Positions 1 to 5,364 of a stretch of DNA of 5,364 nucleotides are shown here, one piece after another. Origin of the DNA: Paracoccaceae bacterium (GTDB lineage: Bacteria; Pseudomonadota; Alphaproteobacteria; Rhodobacterales; Rhodobacteraceae); assembly GCA_007134805.1 (NCBI GenBank), contig SLKB01000116.1, forward strand, positions 1 to 5,364. The letters run 5' to 3'. The translations under genes were made by a program, and so were the position numbers. Under the pieces are notes generated by a model. It saw only the letters and a program-made list of their open reading frames with translations. It had not been told where the DNA came from and searched no databases. Positions within the stretch are counted from its first letter, which is position 1; the number at the start of each line of letters is the position of its first letter.

Positions 1-1109
1 ACTTGCGACACTATCCGCCCCGGCAAGCGGAAGGTCATGTGTACATCCAGCTTGGGGCATGCACCGCCATATTCGGCCAGTTGGAAATCGGTGGCGTTGA
101 AGCGCTTGGTGACATTGCCAGCCTTGTCGAGGCGCAGGAAGAAGAAGGGGACGCCCTGCGCGCTGTCGCGTTGCAGGGTGGTGGCGCGGTGGCAGGCCTG
201 CTCGAAGCTGACCCCGAAGCGGGTCGCCAGATGGTCGAAGTCATATTTCGACGCGCGCGCCTCGGTGAGAAACGGTTCATACGGCATCAGCACGGCGGCC
301 GCGAAGTAGTTGGCAAGCTCGACCAGACAGCGCGCACGGCCCTGCTTGTCGTCGATATCGGATTTGCCGAGGATGCCCCCGATGATCTCGCGGCATTCGA
401 TCAGCCCCAGTACATGCACAAGCTGGAACACGCGGTTGGGGTGGTCCATCGCCTCGGAGAGCAGAACCTGCGCGCGCGGCTGGTCGAAATGGCGCAGCAT
501 GCGTGGCAATTCAGCGACCCGCACAAGCCTGACCGAAATGCCATGCCGATCTTGCAGGCGCAACTTGAGGGCCGTGTAGAGATCGTCGGTCGCCGGGGCC
601 GTGCCCGGCCAGAAGGCGTCGGCCGCATCTTCGAGTGCTGTGAAATGATTACGCTGGCGGCGGAAGAAGTGGTGCACGGCCCCCTCTGGCGAGGCACTGA
701 AGACAGGGCCCATGCCGCCGGTTGGTGTTGCGTGGGCCAGAAGCTGATCCGAGGTGGTCAGAAAGGCGCGGTGCAACCGCAGAAACGCATTGACCAGCGT
801 GGGAGCGTGGGTCTGGGCCGCGCGCAGTTCCTGCAGATCGGGGCGGGTTTCGTCGAACAGCGGATCCTGCAGCGCGCCACGCAGGTCGGCGAGCTGCGCA
901 CCTGCGCCATCCTCGGCGATGTCATGCCAATCGACACCGTATTGCTCGAACAGCCGCAAAAGGATCGCGACCGACACGGATCGCTGGTTGTTCTCGAGCA
1001 GGTTCACGTAAGCCGCGCTCACACCGAGGCGACGGGCCATCTGCGCTTGTGTTTCGCTTGCTTCCTGACGCAGGCGCCGCAAATGCGGGCCAATGAAGGT
1101 CTTGCGCAT
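1..1109 (-). CDS. ScfR/RamB-type XRE transcriptional regulator with IrrE-like domain (3' end truncated by window)
   Basis: Translating the minus strand from the ATG at 1109-1107 gives 369 open codons running off the window's left edge. Residues about 8-62 are an XRE/Cro helix-turn-helix, with RRLGVSAAYVNLLENNQR as turn and recognition helix. Residues about 175-285 resemble the IrrE/ImmA-like domain of this family, including ANYFAAAVLMPYEPFL (266-281). The zinc-protease HExxH motif is absent: the matching stretch reads FQLVHVLGLIE (228-238). From about residue 349, GGACPKLDVHMTF matches the start of the DUF2083-type C-terminal domain. Family members are about 470 residues, so roughly 100 are missing. 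Known relatives (RamB, PccR) control acetate, glyoxylate or propionyl-CoA metabolism and are thought to sense acyl-CoAs. The start is supported by AAGGGG seven bases upstream (complement of 1117-1122). The gene is divergent from the serine-cycle operon, so it probably regulates that operon and itself; this is inference. Family assignment is firm; the ligand is unknown. Confidence 0.9.
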   Translation of the reverse strand, partial: MRKTFIGPHLRRLRQEASETQAQMARRLGVSAAYVNLLENNQRSVSVAILLRLFEQYGVDWHDIAEDGAGAQLADLRGALQDPLFDETRPDLQELRAAQTHAPTLVNAFLRLHRAFLTTSDQLLAHATPTGGMGPVFSASPEGAVHHFFRRQRNHFTALEDAADAFWPGTAPATDDLYTALKLRLQDRHGISVRLVRVAELPRMLRHFDQPRAQVLLSEAMDHPNRVFQLVHVLGLIECREIIGGILGKSDIDDKQGRARCLVELANYFAAAVLMPYEPFLTEARASKYDFDHLATRFGVSFEQACHRATTLQRDSAQGVPFFFLRLDKAGNVTKRFNATDFQLAEYGGACPKLDVHMTFRLPGRIVSQ

Positions 1110-1134
1110 GAAACCGCCCCTTGAAAGGTGTTGC

Positions 1135-1150
1135 TTTACAATATTACAAA
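1135..1150. repeat. TTACAA direct repeat, AT-rich candidate second operator
   Basis: TTTACAATATTACAAA holds two copies of TTACAA (1136-1141 and 1144-1149) separated by two bases. The 16-mer also matches its own reverse complement at 12 of 16 positions. Read on the minus strand, it consists of two adjacent octamers, each 6 of 8 to TTTGCAAA, which I recall as the half-site of the related regulator PccR; the four-base spacing reported there is missing here. It overlaps the putative -10 box of the regulator promoter. In such GC-rich DNA this AT-rich element is unlikely to be neutral, but its role is inferred. Confidence 0.35.
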
Positions 1151-1166
1151 TCCGTTGCTGTGTAAA
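1138..1166 (-). promoter_or_regulatory. Candidate sigma70-type promoter of the regulator gene
   Basis: On the minus strand, TTTACA (complement of 1161-1166; 5 of 6 to TTGACA) is followed after exactly 17 bases by TATTGT (complement of 1138-1143; 4 of 6 to TATAAT). Transcription would start near 1130, leaving a leader of about 20 bases that carries the AAGGGG ribosome-binding site. Both hexamers lie inside the repeated TTTACA/TGTAAA elements, so a protein bound there could block this promoter. No equally good promoter is visible on the plus strand for the serine-cycle operon, which may depend on an activator. Confidence 0.5.
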
Positions 1167-1187
1167 CTTTCGCATTTACAGCAGAAC
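1154..1187. promoter_or_regulatory. Imperfect dyad in the divergent intergenic region, candidate operator
   Basis: Two 13-base arms (1154-1166 and 1175-1187) flank an 8-base spacer. The inner six positions (TGTAAA / TTTACA) and the outer three (GTT / AAC) pair perfectly; the four between do not, giving 9 of 13. The centre reads AAACTTTCGCA (1164-1174). As I recall, the RamB site contains AACTTTGCAAA, and this differs mainly by one extra C. The dyad covers the -35 box of the candidate regulator promoter. Spacer and arm lengths fit a dimeric DNA-binding protein better than a transcription terminator, because the arms are AT-rich and no T-run follows. Confidence 0.4.
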
Positions 1188-1252
1188 CCGCTTTCATTCG
1201 CAGCAATCCGGCCGCGTCTGGCATGAACAACTGACGCCAAGGAGGAGCCGAC

Positions 1253-2467
1253 ATGCAGACCGGGACAGCCCATCTCTTCATTCCAGGACCGACGAACATC
1301 CCCGCCGATGTCGCGCGGGCGATGATCGTGCCGATGCAGGATCATCGTGCCCCCTGCTTCGCCCGCTTGCTGGAGGAGGTGCGCGACGGGCTGCGGCCTG
1401 TCTTCGGGACGTCGCAGGCCCAGATCGCGTTGTTGCCGGGTTCCGGGACGGCAGGCTGGGAAGCGGCGATCACCAACACGCTGTCGCCGGGTGACAAGGT
1501 GCTTGTCGCGCGGCACGGGCATTTCTCGGCACTTTGGGCCGAGATGGCAATGGCGCTTGGGCTCGAGGTAGAGATCATCGACACAGCCTGGGGGGCGCCG
1601 TGCCCGGTAATCGAGATTGGGCGGCGGCTTGGGCGCGACCGTCATGGCGCCATCAAGGCGGTTTTCGTGACCCATAACGAGACCTCGACCGGGGTGACAT
1701 CCGATGTCGCTGCGGTGCGGGCAGCGCTCGACACCTCCTTCCATGACGCGCTTCTGTTCGTGGACGGGGTGTCGTCGATCGGCTCGATCCCCTTCGCGAT
1801 GGATGCCTGGGGCGTTGATCTGGCCGTGGCAGGAAGCCAGAAAGGGCTGATGTGTCCCGCGGGCCTCGGGATTGTCGCGGCCGGCCCGCGCGCGCTAGCG
1901 GCGATGGACGGCGCAGGGATGGTGCGCAGTTTCCTCGATCTGCGCGCGATGCTTTCGGCGCATGAGGCGGGGTCCTTCCCGTTCACTCCGCCATCGCAAC
2001 TGCTGCACGGGTTGCGCGCAGCGCTAGAGCGGTTGCACGCAGAGGGTCTGGACACGGTGCATGCGCGCCACAACCGTCTGGCCAGTGGCATTCGCGCCGG
2101 TGTCGAAGCGCTGGGGCTTCGGATCATGGCAGGGCACCGCGTCTTCGCATCGGACACGGTCACAGCGATCCGCACGCCGCAGGGCATCGACGCACGCGCG
2201 GTCATCGAGATCGCGCGCAGGCGATACAACACGCAGTTCGGCAGCGGCCTCGGGCCGCTCGCGGGGCGGGTGTTCCGCATCGGGCATCTCGGCGATCTGA
2301 ACGAGGGGATGTGCCTTGCGGCGCTTGGAGTTGCAGAATTGTCGCTGCGGGCCGCCGGGGCAGCAGTGCCCCTCGGGGCAGGGGTCGCGGCAGCCCAGGG
2401 GGTTTTTGCCGATCCCGAGCCCGTCGCAGAGCTTCAGCGCCCGTTTCTCACCATTGCCGCCGAATAG
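1253..2467 (+). CDS. sgaA: Serine-glyoxylate aminotransferase
   Basis: A 404-residue class V, PLP-dependent aminotransferase. It transfers the amino group of serine to glyoxylate, giving hydroxypyruvate and glycine, a central step of the serine cycle. Visible hallmarks are FIPGPTNIP (9-17), the PLP-phosphate loop GSGT (63-66), HNETSTGVTS (141-150), DGVSSIGS (171-178, with Asp171 facing the PLP ring nitrogen), AGSQKGLMCPAGL (193-205, with Lys197 the Schiff-base lysine), and FRIGHLGDLNE (341-351, with Arg342 the expected substrate-carboxylate arginine). It matches the Methylorubrum enzyme from memory along its whole length, apart from a slightly longer C-terminal tail. The start is fixed by AAGGAGGA at 1239-1246, six bases upstream. 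It is the first gene of the operon, 15 bases before the lyase gene. Alanine-glyoxylate aminotransferase is the main alternative, but neighbours and motifs favour the serine-using type. Confidence 0.95.
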   Translation: MQTGTAHLFIPGPTNIPADVARAMIVPMQDHRAPCFARLLEEVRDGLRPVFGTSQAQIALLPGSGTAGWEAAITNTLSPGDKVLVARHGHFSALWAEMAMALGLEVEIIDTAWGAPCPVIEIGRRLGRDRHGAIKAVFVTHNETSTGVTSDVAAVRAALDTSFHDALLFVDGVSSIGSIPFAMDAWGVDLAVAGSQKGLMCPAGLGIVAAGPRALAAMDGAGMVRSFLDLRAMLSAHEAGSFPFTPPSQLLHGLRAALERLHAEGLDTVHARHNRLASGIRAGVEALGLRIMAGHRVFASDTVTAIRTPQGIDARAVIEIARRRYNTQFGSGLGPLAGRVFRIGHLGDLNEGMCLAALGVAELSLRAAGAAVPLGAGVAAAQGVFADPEPVAELQRPFLTIAAE

Positions 2468-2482
2468 AAGGACCCCTCAGCC

Positions 2483-3457
2483 ATGAGTCACACTCTTCAC
2501 CCCCTGCGCCGCCAGCGCCTGCAGCGCTCGACGCTGGCGGTCCCGGCTTCGAACCCCGCGATGATCGAGAAAGCTGCAGAAAGTTCGGCCGATGTGGTTT
2601 TCCTCGATTTGGAAGACGCAGTCGCCCCCCCGGAAAAGCCTCAGGCGCGCCGCAACGCGATCGAGGCGCTCAACCGCATCGACTGGGCCGCGCGCGGCAA
2701 GAGCGTGAGCGTGCGGATCAACGGGCTCGACACGCCCTACATGTATCGTGACGTGGTCGATGTGATGGAGCAGGCAGGTGACCGGGTCGACATGCTGCTG
2801 GTGCCGAAGCTAGGCGTGGTGTCCGATCTCTACATGGTCGAGGCGTTGGTCAACCAGATCGAGCAGGCCTGCGGGCTGACCAACCGGGTCGGCATCGAGG
2901 CGCTGATAGAGACCGCGCTCGGCATGGCCAATGTCGAAGAGATCGCGCGCTATGGGGCGGGGCAGGGATCGCGGCTCGAGGCACTTCACTTTGGTGTGGC
3001 GGATTACGCCGCCTCGATGCGCGCGCGCACGGTCAATATCGGGGGGCTCAATCCAGCCTATCCGGGCGATCAGTGGCATGCCTCGCTCTCGCGCATGATC
3101 ATTGCCTGCCGCGCCTACGGGTTGCGCGCGCTTGACGGCCCGTTCGGCGATTTCGCTGATCCAGACGGGTATATCGCCGCGGCCGAGCGCGCCGCCGCCC
3201 TTGGGTTCGAGGGCAAATGGGCGATTCATCCCAGCCAGATCGAGATGGCCAACCAGGTCTTCAGCCCGCCAGAGGCCGAGGTCACCCGCGCCCGGCGGAT
3301 TATCGAAGAGCTGCGCAAGGCCGAAGCGGAGGGCAAAGGGGCTGCGGCGCTCGATGGCAAGATGATCGACGCCGCGTCCGAGAAGATGGCGATGAACGTG
3401 ATCTCGCTATCCGATGCGATCATGGCGCGCAGCACGCCGCCTGTCGCCGCTGAATGA
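2483..3457 (+). CDS. mcl: Malyl-CoA lyase (HpcH/HpaI/CitE family)
   Basis: A 324-residue CoA-ester lyase of TIM-barrel fold that splits L-malyl-CoA into acetyl-CoA and glyoxylate with Mg2+. Visible features are VVFLDLEDAVAPPEK (38-52), RINGLDTPYMYRDVVD (78-93, with Arg78 the likely CoA/substrate arginine), LVPKLG (106-111), IETALGMANVEEIA (142-155, metal ligand Glu143), FGVADYAAS (170-178, metal ligand Asp174), DGPFGDFADPDGY (218-230), GKWAIHPSQIE (244-254) and Asp296 in LDGKMIDAAS, which aligns with the catalytic aspartate of Mcl1. It looks closer to serine-cycle MclA than to ethylmalonyl-CoA-pathway Mcl1, but the loop after IGGLN (187-204) is about 15 residues shorter than in MclA. AGAAGGA (2466-2472) overlaps the stop codon of the preceding gene and serves as ribosome-binding site. 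Activity on beta-methylmalyl-CoA or citramalyl-CoA cannot be excluded; flanking mtkAB and sgaA make malyl-CoA the likely substrate. Confidence 0.9.
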   Translation: MSHTLHPLRRQRLQRSTLAVPASNPAMIEKAAESSADVVFLDLEDAVAPPEKPQARRNAIEALNRIDWAARGKSVSVRINGLDTPYMYRDVVDVMEQAGDRVDMLLVPKLGVVSDLYMVEALVNQIEQACGLTNRVGIEALIETALGMANVEEIARYGAGQGSRLEALHFGVADYAASMRARTVNIGGLNPAYPGDQWHASLSRMIIACRAYGLRALDGPFGDFADPDGYIAAAERAAALGFEGKWAIHPSQIEMANQVFSPPEAEVTRARRIIEELRKAEAEGKGAAALDGKMIDAASEKMAMNVISLSDAIMARSTPPVAAE

Positions 3458-3469
3458 GAGGAGGAACCG

Positions 3470-4639
3470 ATGGACATTCATGAACATCAGGCAAAGGACC
3501 TGCTGCGCCGCTTCAATGTGCCGGTGCCTGATGGCGGGATCGCCTTCACCCCGGAACAGGCCGCTCATGAGGCGCGCCAGCTCGGGTTTCCGGTTGTCGT
3601 CAAGGCGCAGGTTCATGCGGGCGGGCGCGGCGCTGCGGGGGGCGTCAAGCTCTGCCGCAACGAGGCCGAGCTGAGCGCCTTCGCCGCGTCGCTTCTGGGG
3701 CGCAATCTGGTGACCAAGCAAACCGATGCGCAGGGCAAGCCCGTGCATCGTCTGCTGGTCGAACAGGCCACTGATATCGGCCAGGAATTGTATCTAGGCC
3801 TTGTGCTCGACCGGAAATCCGAGCGCATCATGATCGTCGCCTCGCGCGAAGGGGGCATCGAGATCGAGGATCTGGCCGAAGAGAAGCCAGACGCCCTGCT
3901 GCGCATGGTGATCGACCCGGCAACCGGGCTCGTGCCCTTCCAGGCGCGCGAACTTGCCTTCGGGCTGGGCATGCAGGGGAATCAGGTGGCGCAGTTCGAA
4001 ACCGTCATGCGCGGCTGCTACCGGGCGTTTCGCGATCTGGATGCGACCATGGTCGAGATTAATCCGCTGGTGATCACCGCCCCTGGCCATCTGGTCGCGC
4101 TCGACGCCAAGATGAGTTTCGATACCAACGCGCTCTTCCGCCGCCCCGAGGTCGCGGCCCTGCGAGACCCCGGTCAGGAAGACCCGCGCGAGGATGCAGC
4201 TGCCGAACACGGGCTGAACTATGTCGGGCTCGAGGGCGATATCGGCTGCATCATCAATGGCGCGGGGCTTGCGATGGCGACGATGGACATGATCCAGCTT
4301 GCGGGCGGTGCGCCTGCCAATTTCCTCGACATCGGCGGGGGTGCGAGCCCTGAGCGTGTCGTCGCGGCCTTCCGCACCGTGCTGTCGGACCCGAATGTGT
4401 CGGTCGTGCTGGTCAATATCTTTGCCGGGATCAACCGGTGCGACTGGGTGGCCCAGGGAGTTGTCGACGCCTACCGCGAGCTCGATCTGAACATGCCGGT
4501 CGTGGTGCGTCTTGCCGGCACCAATGTCGAGGAAGGGCAGCGCATCATCGCGTCCTCCGAACTGCCGATGATGACCGCCGAAACCCTGGCCGAAGCCGCG
4601 ACGATCGCGGTCGCTGCCCGCCCGCGGCTTGCAGCCTGA
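3470..4639 (+). CDS. mtkA: Malate-CoA ligase (malate thiokinase) beta subunit
   Basis: A 389-residue SucC-like ATP-grasp subunit; with MtkB it makes malyl-CoA from malate, CoA and ATP. The N-terminal ATP-grasp region (about 1-220) has [24 protein letters not shown] (43-54), MVEINPL (194-200; Glu196 and Asn198 as expected Mg2+ ligands) and LDAKMSFD (211-218). The C-terminal ligase domain has [14 protein letters not shown] (261-274), [15 protein letters not shown] (283-297) and [14 protein letters not shown] (315-328). Two places separate it from succinyl-CoA synthetase: FAGINRCDW where SucC has FGGIVRCD, and [10 protein letters not shown] (347-356) where SucC has RLEGNN-type sequence. Both match MtkA as I remember it. 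AGGAGG (3459-3464) lies five bases upstream of the ATG; the gap from the lyase gene is 12 bases. Succinyl-CoA synthetase beta is the alternative, made unlikely by these residues and the neighbours. Confidence 0.93.
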   Translation: MDIHEHQAKDLLRRFNVPVPDGGIAFTPEQAAHEARQLGFPVVVKAQVHAGGRGAAGGVKLCRNEAELSAFAASLLGRNLVTKQTDAQGKPVHRLLVEQATDIGQELYLGLVLDRKSERIMIVASREGGIEIEDLAEEKPDALLRMVIDPATGLVPFQARELAFGLGMQGNQVAQFETVMRGCYRAFRDLDATMVEINPLVITAPGHLVALDAKMSFDTNALFRRPEVAALRDPGQEDPREDAAAEHGLNYVGLEGDIGCIINGAGLAMATMDMIQLAGGAPANFLDIGGGASPERVVAAFRTVLSDPNVSVVLVNIFAGINRCDWVAQGVVDAYRELDLNMPVVVRLAGTNVEEGQRIIASSELPMMTAETLAEAATIAVAARPRLAA

Positions 4640-4651
4640 AGGAGTGTCAGC

Positions 4652-5364
4652 ATGGCCATTCTGATCGATGAGACAACACGCGTGATCGTGCAGGGGATGA
4701 CCGGCCGGATCGGGAAGTTCCACGCCGAGGACATGATCCGCAACGGCACCAACGTCGTCGCCGGTGTTACACCCGGCCGCGGCGGCGAGACGGTCCTCGA
4801 CCGCCCCGTCTTCGATACTGTGCGCGAAGCGGTCGAGGCTGTGGGCGCGCAGGCTTCGCTCGTCTTCGTGCCACCACACGGCGCGGCCGATGCGATCATG
4901 GAAGCCGCTCAGGCAGGGCTTCAGCTTGCTGTCTGCGTGACCGACGGCATCCCGGCGCAGGACATGATGCGCGTCAAGCGCTTCCTGCGCCGCTTCCCGG
5001 CCGCGCGGAAGATGCGGCTGATCGGGCCGAATTGCGCGGGTATCATCAGCCCGGGGCGCGGCTTCATGGGGATCATGCCGCCGCATATCTACCTGCCGGG
5101 CCGCGTGGGCATCGTCGGGCGCTCCGGCACGCTGGGCTATGAGGCAGCGAGCCAGATGAAGGCGCTGGGCATCGGCGTGTCGACCTCGGTCGGTATCGGC
5201 GGCGATCCGATCAATGGCTCGAGCTTCCGCGATATCCTCGAGTTGTTCGAGGCTGACCCCCAGACCGATGCCGTAATGATGATCGGCGAGATCGGCGGGC
5301 CGCAGGAAGCGGATGCGGCGGCCTTTGCGCGTGATCACATGACCAAGCCCGTGGTCGCCTATAT
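4652..5364 (+). CDS. mtkB: Malate-CoA ligase (malate thiokinase) alpha subunit (3' end truncated by window)
   Basis: The reading frame from the ATG at 4652 is open to the window end: 237 complete codons of about 296 expected. It is SucD-like, the CoA-binding and phosphohistidine subunit of the ligase. Visible are VIVQGMTGRIGKFH (11-24, start of the Rossmann CoA-binding domain), VTDGIPAQDM (96-105), GPNCAGIISPG (125-135), VGIVGRSGTLGYEAA (152-166), GIGGDPINGSSF (181-192) and MIGEIGGPQEA (210-220, with Glu213 in the place of the glutamate that contacts phosphohistidine in SucD). The catalytic histidine (GHAGAI motif) would lie just beyond the edge. GPNCAG instead of GPNCPG, and HIYLPGRVGI followed by GTLGYE instead of GTLTYE, favour MtkB over SucD. 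AAGGAG (4639-4644) precedes the ATG by seven bases; the gap after mtkA is 12 bases. Downstream genes, perhaps ppc, cannot be seen. Confidence 0.93.
   Translation, partial: MAILIDETTRVIVQGMTGRIGKFHAEDMIRNGTNVVAGVTPGRGGETVLDRPVFDTVREAVEAVGAQASLVFVPPHGAADAIMEAAQAGLQLAVCVTDGIPAQDMMRVKRFLRRFPAARKMRLIGPNCAGIISPGRGFMGIMPPHIYLPGRVGIVGRSGTLGYEAASQMKALGIGVSTSVGIGGDPINGSSFRDILELFEADPQTDAVMMIGEIGGPQEADAAAFARDHMTKPVVAY

Larger units (their letters stand above)
1253..5364 (+). other. Putative serine-cycle operon sgaA-mcl-mtkA-mtkB (continues past window)
   Basis: Four genes on one strand are separated by 15, 12 and 12 bases. Each has a good Shine-Dalgarno sequence and there is no hairpin or T-run between any pair, so one transcript is expected. 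The products form a linear route: malate to malyl-CoA (MtkAB), to acetyl-CoA plus glyoxylate (Mcl), then glyoxylate plus serine to glycine plus hydroxypyruvate (SgaA). The mRNA start must lie in 1110-1252, but I could not place a convincing plus-strand promoter there. No terminator is seen before the window end. Confidence 0.85.

Noticed and set aside
3..1124. Long open frame of 373 codons on the plus strand
   Set aside because: It is the antisense shadow of the regulator gene. The minus-strand translation has a recognisable helix-turn-helix, an IrrE-like region and a ribosome-binding site, while the plus-strand product has low-complexity, Arg/Gln/His-rich sequence with no motif.
1154..1187. 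Dyad considered as a rho-independent terminator
   Set aside because: The arms are imperfect and AT-rich, no T-run follows on either strand, and it lies between two divergent gene starts where no transcript should end.
1136..1744. Open frame of 202 codons on the minus strand over the intergenic region and the start of sgaA
   Set aside because: It crosses the divergent control region and overlaps the firmly assigned aminotransferase; its product has no recognisable domain, and no convincing ribosome-binding site was identified for it.
3794..5338. Open frame of 514 codons on the minus strand opposite mtkA and mtkB
   Set aside because: Long antisense frames are common in GC-rich genes. The product is rich in Asp, His and Arg with no family motif, it spans two well-supported genes, and its frame is explained by their third-position GC bias.
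3470..5364. sucCD (succinyl-CoA synthetase) as the identity of the last two genes
   Set aside because: Overall similarity is real, but the motif residues match malate thiokinase, and the genes sit directly behind malyl-CoA lyase and serine-glyoxylate aminotransferase rather than TCA-cycle genes.

Overview
The window is a GC-rich piece of a bacterial chromosome or large replicon with the core of a serine-cycle carbon assimilation locus. The proteins resemble, from memory, those of methylotrophic Alphaproteobacteria such as Methylorubrum extorquens. The high GC content, tight gene packing and ScfR/RamB-type regulator suggest an alphaproteobacterium, perhaps of the Rhodobacterales/roseobacter kind. 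The taxonomic assignment is inference; no rRNA or other marker gene is present.

Layout. A regulator gene on the minus strand (1-1109, 3' end cut by the window edge) encodes an XRE-type helix-turn-helix protein with an IrrE-like middle domain and the start of a DUF2083-like C-terminus. A 143-bp divergent region (1110-1252) follows. Its regulator-proximal half is AT-rich and carries repeated TTTACA/TGTAAA elements, an imperfect dyad and a good candidate promoter for the regulator. Four plus-strand genes then run head to tail with gaps of only 12-15 bp: serine-glyoxylate aminotransferase (1253-2467), malyl-CoA lyase (2483-3457), malate-CoA ligase beta subunit (3470-4639) and malate-CoA ligase alpha subunit (4652 to beyond the window end). 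Each has a clear Shine-Dalgarno sequence, and they almost certainly form one operon.

How the genes work together. Malate-CoA ligase activates malate to malyl-CoA using ATP. Malyl-CoA lyase splits malyl-CoA into acetyl-CoA and glyoxylate. The aminotransferase uses glyoxylate as amino acceptor and serine as donor, giving glycine (recycled to serine with a C1 unit) and hydroxypyruvate (leading to glycerate). The four genes therefore form the C4-to-C2 cleavage and glyoxylate-handling half of the serine cycle.

The points most worth a second look are the ScfR/RamB-type regulator in divergent position, the compact order sga-mcl-mtkA-mtkB without hprA, mtdA or fch between, a shortened loop in the malyl-CoA lyase, and the repeat-rich divergent control region. 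I see no mobile element, RNA gene, CRISPR array or terminator, and no wholly unknown system.
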